A DNA stretch of 64,000 nucleotides, taken from contig JASGHK010000005.1 of NCBI GenBank assembly GCA_049841135.1, positions 1,612,001-1,676,000 of the forward strand, in the 5' to 3' direction. This DNA comes from JACRCT01 sp049841135 (lineage in GTDB: Bacteria > Myxococcota > Myxococcia > Myxococcales > UBA5297). The first letter of the stretch is position 1. The number at the start of each line of letters is the position of its first letter. Of the stretch, positions 56,401-64,000 are shown one piece after another. Position numbers and translations under genes: made by a program. Under the pieces are notes generated by a model that worked only from the letters and a program-made list of their open reading frames with translations, was not told the origin of the DNA and did not search any database.

Positions 56401-57564
56401 TCACTGGCAGACGCGCGGGCCGAGCGGCAGGCTCTGATCCTCGGCGATCCCGAGCGTCAGGTCCCGCTCGCCGCCCAGGTAGAAGTGCGTCTCCTCGGGA
56501 GTCCCGCCGATCTTGGCGAGGTCGCCGGGGCCGGTCTCGTACCCGGCGGAGACCACCACCGCGCGGCTCGTCCCCGGGATGCGGAAGATCATCCGCGTGC
56601 CGCGCGCCGGCCGGGCCGCGCTCGTCCAGTACATGTTGACGTACCAGCCCTCGTCCTCGACCGGGAACAGGGTGGGCGAGCCGATGCCGCAGCCGTAGAA
56701 GGTGCCTCCCTCGAGCGGCGCCCACGGCTGGTTGCGGTGCATGACGAGCCCGGTGCGCGACTGCGAGAGGGCGTAGTGCGCGACCAGCTCCTCGGTCTCG
56801 GTCGAGGGGTAGGGCGGCGGCTCCTCCTGCGTCACCAGGTGCGCCTCGAGGACGACCGGACCGGTCGCGGGCATGGCGAGGTGGTTGCCGTTGTCGCCGA
56901 CCCGCTCCATCACGCCGGCCTTCATCGCGCAGGACCCGCGCGAGGGCTCGAGGAAGCCGATGTCGACGTGGAAGGCGCCGGCCTTGGCGCTGCCGGCAAA
57001 GGTGTCGATGACCACGAACCAGGTGCCGGCGGTCACGTCGGCGCTCGCGTGGAAGTTGCCCCGGTCGAGGCACTGGGAAGGGTCGAGCGCGGAGAGGATG
57101 TGGACGTCGACGTCGACGCCGTCTGCCTCCTGCACCGCGGCCGAGAGGAAGCCGTCGGCGGGCACGGTGACCTGATAGACGATCTCCGGGCCGCTCTCGT
57201 CGGTGGTCGGGCTGCAGGAGTAGCCGTCGAAGCTCGAAAGCGGTGAGGCCGAGGTGTCGCGGTCGTCGCCGAAAGGGAAGGTGTCGACGCAGATTCTGCC
57301 CGCGGGACAAGACGGCTGGCCGGCGTCCGCTGGCGGGCCACCCGCGTCAGGACGGAAGGCCGAGGCATCCGGCTGGGTCGCCGAAGCGTCGCGAGCGGAG
57401 GCATCCGGGCTGGTGGCGCTCGAGGCGTCTTCCGGTTCCGAGGAGTGGCCGGCATCGTCGGCCAGTGCGCCTCCGGTGTCGGGCTCGTCCTCGATGCGCC
57501 CGCTGATGTCGAGGCAGGCGGTCAGGCAGAGTGCGAGGAGAGGGATGGGCGGAGGCAGGCGCAT
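56401..57564 (-). CDS. Secreted lipoprotein with a PPC-like beta domain
   Basis: The 387-residue product starts with a lipoprotein signal (LLALCLTAC) and has a Ser/Asp/Ala linker of PDAS repeats to about residue 85. It continues with a beta-rich part. PEIVYQVTVPADGFLSAAVQEADGVDVDVHILSA and TAGTWFVVIDTFAGSAKAGAFHVDIGF match the pre-peptidase C-terminal (PPC) domain pattern. The last ~180 residues are not recognised. It follows the two Cys-rich/VCBS genes in the same orientation, and all three are likely surface proteins. Confidence 0.7.
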   Translation of the reverse strand: MRLPPPIPLLALCLTACLDISGRIEDEPDTGGALADDAGHSSEPEDASSATSPDASARDASATQPDASAFRPDAGGPPADAGQPSCPAGRICVDTFPFGDDRDTSASPLSSFDGYSCSPTTDESGPEIVYQVTVPADGFLSAAVQEADGVDVDVHILSALDPSQCLDRGNFHASADVTAGTWFVVIDTFAGSAKAGAFHVDIGFLEPSRGSCAMKAGVMERVGDNGNHLAMPATGPVVLEAHLVTQEEPPPYPSTETEELVAHYALSQSRTGLVMHRNQPWAPLEGGTFYGCGIGSPTLFPVEDEGWYVNMYWTSAARPARGTRMIFRIPGTSRAVVVSAGYETGPGDLAKIGGTPEETHFYLGGERDLTLGIAEDQSLPLGPRVCQ

Positions 57565-57616
57565 GGCGAGCCGATGGTAGCCCGGAGCGCCCGCGCCCGC
57601 GGATGAATACGCAGCA

Positions 57617-57649
57617 GGGCGCCTCCCCGTGGACTGCGAGGAGGCGCCC
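57617..57649. terminator. Terminator hairpin downstream of glnA
   Basis: GGGCGCCTCC at 57617-57626 pairs perfectly with GGAGGCGCCC at 57640-57649. It lies 24 bp beyond the glutamine synthetase stop codon. Confidence 0.65.
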
Positions 57650-57672
57650 CGCGCGCCGGCCCCTCCCCCTCG

Positions 57673-59121
<1,449 letters not shown>

Positions 59122-59295
59122 GTGCGTGCCCTCCCGCGCGCCCGTCCGGGCGCCTTCGAAATCGCGACGAGGCAAGGTAAGGGCAGGGGCAGGGCGGGAC
59201 AGGTCCCCGGCCCGGGCGGGAGCGCCCCGGCGGGCTGCTTCAGACCGAGCCCAGAGATCGGCAGGGGCGCCTTGGGCTAGGCTTTGTGCCCACTG

Positions 59296-60342
59296 ATGAA
59301 CACCAGCCTCACCCTCTGCCTGATCGCTCTCGCCGCGGCCGCCCCGCCGCCGGCCCCGGCGCAACCGGCGAGCCCGGCGGCCGCGGGAGCGGGAACGGCC
59401 GCGTCGGCGAAGGCGGTCCCGGTGGGCATCCCCGCGGGCCCGACCTCCGTGGAGGCGATGCCCTACGGGTTGATGCGGCCGCACCAGGACGCCTGGTACG
59501 TCAGCGACGTGCACCAGCGCTACAAGAGCGAGGTCGTCTTCTCGCGTGTGTCGATCGAGCCGCCGAGGGAGCTCGAGGAGCGCTTCGCCAGCACCTTCGC
59601 GCGCCGCGACTCGCTCTACGGCCGCGTCTACCTCGAGCGGTCGCTGGCCAACACGCCCATCGCCGTGCCCGGGCTGCGGCCCATCTTCCCGCCGGAGTCG
59701 GGCTACTTCGTGCGCATGTTCGTCGACGGCAAGCCCTTCGACGGTGGCGCCGGGGTGCTGCACGGCGCGCTGCGCCTGTCGTCGAGCCCGGAGGAGGACC
59801 GGCAGCTGACGACCTGGCGCTTTGATCTGCACCCGGCGGCCGGCGACGAGGAGCCGACCGAGCTGTCGCTGGCGTGGGCGCGGGCGGTCAACAAGCTCAA
59901 GCCCGGACGGCGCCGCATCCGCCTGGAGGTGTGGGGCGGCGACCTGCAGCAGCACTCACGCACGCCGCGAGCGGTGGGCGAGCTTCTGCTCAACGTGGGC
60001 AAGGACGACTTCGTGGGCTCGGGCCGGCGCGCGCCGCGCGAAGGCTACCAGGGCCACGACAAGGAGCCGCTGCGCGCGGCGGTGCAGCCGCTGTTCTCGC
60101 AGACCCGGCCGCCGCTGAAGGCGGAGAAGGTCTCGCTGCTCAAGGTGTGGAGCCAGCGGCTCGAGCCGGGCGTGCGGCACGTGTTGGCCGCGGGCCGCGA
60201 GGCCGACCCCGACGGCGACCGCGTCTGCGAGTGGAAGGTCATCCAGGTGCGGCAGGACGGCAGCCCTGGCGCGTGGAGGGCGACGCGACTCGAGGAGTGC
60301 CGCGCGCCCGAGTGCGTGCCGGTGGTCGCCGACTGCGACTGA
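59296..60342 (+). CDS. Exported protein of unknown function
   Basis: The 348-residue product opens with a signal peptide (SLTLCLIALAAAAPPPAPAQP) and an Ala/Pro-rich linker. The mature part is conserved-looking (PHQDAWYVSDVHQRYKSEVVFSR, RPIFPPESGYFVRMFVDGKPFDGGAG, RIRLEVWGGDLQQHS). I do not recognise a family. The ATG at 59296 is chosen over a TTG at 59284 because it directly precedes the signal. The gene diverges from glnA. Confidence 0.6.
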   Translation: MNTSLTLCLIALAAAAPPPAPAQPASPAAAGAGTAASAKAVPVGIPAGPTSVEAMPYGLMRPHQDAWYVSDVHQRYKSEVVFSRVSIEPPRELEERFASTFARRDSLYGRVYLERSLANTPIAVPGLRPIFPPESGYFVRMFVDGKPFDGGAGVLHGALRLSSSPEEDRQLTTWRFDLHPAAGDEEPTELSLAWARAVNKLKPGRRRIRLEVWGGDLQQHSRTPRAVGELLLNVGKDDFVGSGRRAPREGYQGHDKEPLRAAVQPLFSQTRPPLKAEKVSLLKVWSQRLEPGVRHVLAAGREADPDGDRVCEWKVIQVRQDGSPGAWRATRLEECRAPECVPVVADCD

Positions 60343-60351
60343 GCGGCGAGC

Positions 60352-60398
60352 CTCACCCCCTGACCCCCTCTCCGGCTTCGCGGAGAGGGGGAACTCGA
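60352..60398 (+). repeat. Dispersed hairpin repeat, copy 2
   Basis: CTCACCCCCTGA precedes the perfect hairpin CCCCCTCTCCG-gcttcg-CGGAGAGGGGG (60364-60391), followed by AACTCGAA. The same element, reversed and with a longer loop, is at 36495-36568. Confidence 0.65.
60364..60391 (+). terminator. Terminator-like hairpin after the exported-protein gene
   Basis: An 11-bp perfect stem with a 6-nt loop lies 22 bp beyond the preceding stop codon. There is no T-run. It is also the core of the dispersed hairpin repeat. Confidence 0.5.
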
Positions 60399-60595
60399 AT
60401 CTCCGGCCCACCGCGAACTCCTACCTGGGCGCTTCGGCCCACTCCTCGCGGATCGGCAGCCATCGGGCTGGCCAGCTTGTGCGCAACTCACGACCGTCCG
60501 ACCAATCGGTGGAAGGCGACCTTGCTAAAGGTATGTCAGCACTCATCAACATGGGCGCGAGGCCGCCGACCTGATCCATCGACCGTCGGCCGCGA

Positions 60596-61282
60596 TCACC
60601 GCAGCTCGAGCTCGAACCCGGCGAAGTCGGCGCTGCTCAGGCTCTGCGTCTGGTCGCCGTCGCTCATGATGCCGAAGCCGCCGAAGTCCGGGACGCTGGC
60701 CTTCGGGTTGCCGTCCGCGAAGTGCTTGCGGAACTCGGCGTCGAGGTCGATCCGCACGCTCTTCCACTCGTCGAGCGGCCCTCCGCTCTCGAGGATGGTC
60801 GTGTCCTGGGCGACGAACGGGTTGCGCCGCTGGTCGCAGACCGCGCCCTTGGGCCCCACCGCGCTCCAGCAGTACTTGAGCGTGTACCAGCGCAGCCCGC
60901 GCTTCCAGGTCAGGTAGATGGTGGCCGCGGAGTCCTCCTTGCCCTTCGTGCACTCGTTGCCGCCGATGGGCAGCACCAGGGCGCGCCACTTCCAGCGGAT
61001 TCCGCTGATCGACTTCCGCAGCTCGTCCGGGACCTGGTAGCCGAGCACCGCCGTCGGGTAGGGCGGCTTGTACTCCGAGCGGACGAAGGAGCCTCCGTCA
61101 CCCGTCGAGGCGACGACCGAGTAGTAGTTGACCGGCCCCGACTCGCGCTTGATGACGGTCAGGTTGGTCGGGTCGATGGTGACCAGCTTGGGCTCGGGTG
61201 ACGGTGAAGGTGGAGCGGCCGGGGGCCCGGCGTCTCCCAGTGCGAGCAGGCTCACGAGCCCAGCGGCCAGCAGTCGGACCAT
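60596..61282 (-). CDS. DUF3047-family exported protein
   Basis: The 228-residue product has a signal peptide (LLAAGLVSLLALGDAG). It continues with ISGIRWKWRALVLPIGGNECTKGKEDSAATIYLTW, LKYCWSAVGPKG, ILESGGPLDEWKSVRIDLDAEFRKHF and GIMSDGDQTQSLSSADFAGFEL. These follow the pattern of DUF3047 proteins, beta-sandwich-like exported proteins of unknown function. I start at the ATG at 61282 because it directly opens the signal. Confidence 0.75.
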   Translation of the reverse strand: MVRLLAAGLVSLLALGDAGPPAAPPSPSPEPKLVTIDPTNLTVIKRESGPVNYYSVVASTGDGGSFVRSEYKPPYPTAVLGYQVPDELRKSISGIRWKWRALVLPIGGNECTKGKEDSAATIYLTWKRGLRWYTLKYCWSAVGPKGAVCDQRRNPFVAQDTTILESGGPLDEWKSVRIDLDAEFRKHFADGNPKASVPDFGGFGIMSDGDQTQSLSSADFAGFELELR

Positions 61283-61407
61283 TGCCGCAACGCTAGCCAC
61301 GCGGACGCGCCAAGCTCAGTGCCCCCGAGCGGCCGGCTCTCCCGCAGTGGAAGCAGTCCAGACGGTGAGCGATGGCAAGTCGGTTGGGCAGGCACACGAC
61401 GGCAGTA

Positions 61408-61435
61408 CCCGAAGCCCGAAGTCCGAAGCCCGAAG
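61408..61435. repeat. Short 7-bp tandem repeat (CGAAGCC type)
   Basis: Four heptamers CGAAGCC/CGAAGTC follow one another in intergenic DNA. They match, in reverse, the run at 18940-18971. Confidence 0.45.
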
Positions 61436-61443
61436 CCCAAAAA

Positions 61444-61474
61444 AAGGGCGCCGGACCAGAGGCCCGACGCCCTT
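61444..61474 (-). terminator. Terminator hairpin after the membrane TPR gene
   Basis: AAGGGCG at 61444-61450 pairs with CGCCCTT at 61468-61474. It lies 22 bp beyond the stop at 61497 and is followed, on the minus strand, by a short T-run (AAAAAA on the plus strand). Confidence 0.6.
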
Positions 61475-61496
61475 CGAAGTTCCCGCCCGATTCCGG

Positions 61497-63092
61497 CTAG
61501 CGGATGAGCTTGCCCGTCTCGTCCATCCAGGCCTTGGCGACGTCGCGCTTCTTGGCGTCCTTGATGAGGCGGTCGTTGATGCGCTCGCGCAGCTCGGTCA
61601 TGCGCTCGCGCGGGGCCTGCAGGGTCTTCATCTGCATCAGCGCCTGGGCGTAGCTCTGGCAGCCGTCGCCCCACTCTTCCTTCTCGAAGAGGATGTCGCC
61701 CAGCTTGCTGTGGGCGGCCGGGAAGTACTCCTGCACCTCGAGGGCGAGGTCGAGCTCCTTCTTGGAGTTCTCGAACAGCTCGTCGCGCTTCTTGGTGTCC
61801 TTGGGGTCGGTCAGGAAGGTCTTGCGCGCGTCGAAGAGCGCGGCGCCCTTGGCGTAGTGGGCCACGGCGTTGAAGTTGTTGAGCTCGATGGCCTTGTCGA
61901 AGTGCTTGAGCGCGTCCTCCGGCTTCTCGACCTTCATCAGCAGGTTGCCGTAGGCCAGGTGGAAGCGATCGTCCTCCTTGAGCGCCTTGAGGAAGGAGTC
62001 GAGCAGCGCCTGGGCCTTGGCGGGGTCGCCGGCGTCCATCATGGCGTTGGAGCCGTTGTAGTAGAACTCGGGCACGTAGCGGTCGAGCTCCAGGGTCTTG
62101 TCGATCTCCGCCGCGGCGCCCTGCGCGTTCTTCTGCACCGCCAGGATGCGGGCCTTGGCGAAGTGGGCCCAGCTGTAGTCCGGGTAGGCCTTGATGGCCT
62201 CGTCGGCGAGCTGGAGCGCCTCGTCGAACTTCTGCTCCAGGCCGCGCATCTCGCTCATGCCGGTCAGCGCCTGCGCCTTGATGCGCGGAGGCAGCTCGTC
62301 CTTCTTCTCCAGGATTGAGGTCAGCGTGTCGTAGGCCTCCTTGATCTTCTGGCCGCGAGCCAGCTGCGCTCGCGAGCGGCCGATGAGCGAGCGCACGTGC
62401 TCGCTGTTGGCCTCGACGCCCTTGGCGTAGAACGCCTGCGCGTTGATGAAGTCGCCGTCCTCGAAGAACACGTCGGCGAAGTCGCAGGCGAAGCGCGGGT
62501 TGCGCCACTCGGTGTCCGCGCTCTTCTTGAGCGCCTGGCGGGCCTCGTCGAGGCGGCCCAGCCCACGCAGCGCCCGGCCGTAGCCGTTGACCACGTGCGA
62601 GCTGGCGGCGGTCTTGGTGATGTCCGAGGCGTACTTGGCGGCGTCCTCGTACTTCTTCTCCGCCAGCATCACCATGATCACCGCGCCGAAGCGCTCGTTG
62701 ATCTTGGCGTCGCCCTTGTCGGAGAGCGCGGTGTACTTCTTGGCGTTGGCGGCGTCGGCCTCGATGCCCATGTCCATCCAGCGCGTGGCGTACAGCTCGC
62801 CCAAAGACGCCAGTGCGAAGGGGTAGTCCGAGTCGAGCGAGGTCATCTCCAGCAGGCGCTTCTCGGCCTCGCCGTAGGCCTTCACGCTGTCCTTGAGCAC
62901 GTACTCCTTGGCTTCCTTGCCCAGGGCACGAATCTTCCGGCCGGTCTGCTCACGCTGGTAGTAGACGTACAGGCCGGCGCCGAGGATGAGCGCGGCGATC
63001 AGCACGTCGCGCAGATAGCCCAGCAGGGTCGTCCGACCTCGCCAGTCCACGGCGGGAGGAGTTGACTGGGGCGCGCTCTTGTCGGTGGCCAT
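61497..63092 (-). CDS. Membrane-anchored TPR protein
   Basis: The 531-residue protein has one membrane segment near residues 30-46 (VLIAALILGAGLYVYYQ) and then TPR-type repeats to the end. Examples are YDTLTSILEKKDEL, FDEALQLADEAIKAYPDYSWAHFAKARILAV and PEDALKHFDKAIELNNFNAVAHYAKGAALF. The C-terminal TPR part is likely periplasmic and could be a scaffold. The family is not recognised. No neighbour is in an operon with it. Confidence 0.75.
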   Translation of the reverse strand: MATDKSAPQSTPPAVDWRGRTTLLGYLRDVLIAALILGAGLYVYYQREQTGRKIRALGKEAKEYVLKDSVKAYGEAEKRLLEMTSLDSDYPFALASLGELYATRWMDMGIEADAANAKKYTALSDKGDAKINERFGAVIMVMLAEKKYEDAAKYASDITKTAASSHVVNGYGRALRGLGRLDEARQALKKSADTEWRNPRFACDFADVFFEDGDFINAQAFYAKGVEANSEHVRSLIGRSRAQLARGQKIKEAYDTLTSILEKKDELPPRIKAQALTGMSEMRGLEQKFDEALQLADEAIKAYPDYSWAHFAKARILAVQKNAQGAAAEIDKTLELDRYVPEFYYNGSNAMMDAGDPAKAQALLDSFLKALKEDDRFHLAYGNLLMKVEKPEDALKHFDKAIELNNFNAVAHYAKGAALFDARKTFLTDPKDTKKRDELFENSKKELDLALEVQEYFPAAHSKLGDILFEKEEWGDGCQSYAQALMQMKTLQAPRERMTELRERINDRLIKDAKKRDVAKAWMDETGKLIR

Positions 63093-63348
63093 GCGGTCTC
63101 CTCAGTGCTGATGGGGCGTGCGCCGGCCAAATGACCTAACCGGCGAAAGGCACTGGGAAATAGCACCGGCAAAAGAGGGGTGTCAAGGAAGTGGCCTGCC
63201 CGGATGGAGGGAGGCCCGTCCTCGGGAAAGCCGCCTCTGTGCCCCGCCCGTCAGTGCCGGCCGTCCGACGCTGCAACCTCGCGCGATGAGAAGGGATTCG
63301 GGCCGGAGCCGGGATCCCGCCGGGGCATGCAGGTTGGACGGCGAGCGG
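63093..63348. other. Intergenic region with nothing recognised
   Basis: This 256-bp stretch lies between the membrane TPR gene and the end of the NTF2-like lipoprotein gene. I see no gene, strong hairpin or REP in it. It should contain the promoter of the gene at 61497-63092. Confidence 0.4.
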
Positions 63349-63823
63349 CTAGAGGCCGCTGCTGATCTTCCAGGCGCCGTCTTCGCGCTTGAGCTGCATC
63401 TCCTTGGTGTCCGTCTCGCGCTTCCACTGGAAGGCGTCGTCGGGCCCGGGGATTCTGGAAGCTCACGTCGTAGAAGTAGCGGACGAGGCCCTTGTCCCCC
63501 TCGGCGACGATGTCCTTGACCTCGAACGAGGCGCGCACCGACTTGGTCTTGGACGCCCAGGTCCGCAGCTTCTGCTCGAGGCCCGGCAGATCGTAGTCGT
63601 CGGTGCCCTCGGGCGTTCCCGAGTTCTCGAAGAAGGACTTGCTGACCAGCTTGAGGATGCCGTCGACGTTCTTGGTCTCGAGGTGGTTCTTGTAGGTCCC
63701 GACCAGGTCCAGCACCGCGCGCGTGTCGGAGTTGTCCTTGATGTCCGTGCCCGGGATGAGCTTGGGCGCGCAGCCTGCGAGCAGCAGGGCGAAGGACAAG
63801 GCGAGCAGGGGCGCGGGGCGCAT
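63349..63823 (-). CDS. NTF2-like (SnoaL-type) lipoprotein, one frameshift
   Basis: The corrected product is 157 residues. A lipoprotein signal (SFALLLAGC) is followed by the NTF2-like pattern: TRAVLDLVGTYKNHLETKNVDGILKLVSKSFFE, RASFEVKDIVAEGDKGLVRYFYDVSFQ, and REDGAWKISSGL at the end. The frame breaks at 63453-63454: GGGATTCTGGAAG should read GGGATCTGGAAG, which restores SFQIPGPDDAFQWKRE and the natural stop. Without the correction the tail is unrelated in sequence. Function unknown; the fold binds small ligands. Confidence 0.75.
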
Positions 63824-63971
63824 CAGGCCTCCAAGGCGTGCAAAGGAAGGGGCGAACGTATGCCCAAGGAACAGGGAGGGTGTCAAACAATTCCCCCGGA
63901 AGAGGGCTGTCCGGCCTTGAAGGACGATCGGCCGATTGCGCCCCCGCGCGTCGGGCACTACTCCATCAACC

Positions 63972-64000
63972 ATGTGCGGCCGCTTCACGCAGACCGTCGA
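63972..64000 (+). CDS. SRAP/YedK-family protein, N-terminal end (partial)
   Basis: The ATG at 63972 begins MCGRFTQTV, cut by the window edge. MCGRF is the invariant start of the SOS-response-associated peptidase family (YedK/HMCES), in which Cys2 becomes N-terminal and cross-links to abasic sites in single-stranded DNA. Only nine residues are visible, but this opening is very distinctive. Confidence 0.8.

Noticed and set aside
59122..59295. Sigma-54 promoter upstream of glnA
   Set aside because: A TTGCC is present on the minus strand, but the paired GG at the -24 position is missing at the right spacing.

Overview
The window is very GC-rich and densely coded. It is rich in lipoproteins, in Cys-rich and VCBS/FG-GAP surface proteins, and in TPR proteins. 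It also has a PilT-like ATPase, a chemoreceptor with a two-component-type propeller sensor, and an energy-converting-hydrogenase-related operon. Together these point to a myxobacterium or close relative (Myxococcota, formerly Deltaproteobacteria). That is an inference from gene content; no rRNA or tRNA gene was recognised.

Layout. 1-122: tail of a response-regulator receiver domain. 125-2126: a REP element, a zinc-finger/helical-repeat protein and a CHVPPGNP lipoprotein. 2285-5339: S46 peptidase and a PhnD-like binding lipoprotein on the minus strand. 5445-7912: a complete 2468-bp IS (Tn5/IS4-type transposase plus a DruA-family gene) inserted inside a REP with a 12-bp target duplication. 8067-8536: a REP tandem array. 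8537-12544: minus-strand operon of APC permease, SecD-head-like lipoprotein and a degenerate PilT-like ATPase. 12728-13684: quinone oxidoreductase. 13704-15353: a REP-associated tyrosine transposase (RAYT) between two inverted REP arrays. 15484-16658: VOC protein and WYL regulator. 16738-20467: surface lipoproteins. 20902-24130: a propeller chemoreceptor, with a remnant of the neighbouring hydrogenase-like small-subunit gene on its far side. 24357-34354: an eight-gene minus-strand operon for an Ehr complex (a complex-I/group-4-hydrogenase relative without NiFe ligands), headed by an HTH-EIIA regulator. 34858-44359: TPR lipoprotein, XRE regulator with clustered operators, W-rich repeat lipoprotein, a lipoprotein-anchored methyltransferase-like protein and a ParE/RHH toxin-antitoxin pair. 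44497-50065: LtaS-type sulfatase, MBOAT-like acyltransferase, acyl carrier protein and FkbH. 50153-57564: tandem Cys-rich/VCBS paralogues and a further lipoprotein. 57673-63823: glutamine synthetase, DUF3047 protein, membrane TPR protein and an NTF2-like lipoprotein. 63972-64000: the first residues of a YedK/SRAP protein.

The repeat system is the most distinctive part. Two related GTAG-headed REP subfamilies (6-bp stem, 6-nt loop) occur as singletons and as arrays whose units alternate as dimers. One subfamily flanks its likely RAYT, and the other was hit by the IS. Five otherwise normal genes carry single frameshifts. Three of these are the same one-base insertion in the context CTYCCAGATC, so I treat them as probable sequence errors and annotate the genes as intact products.
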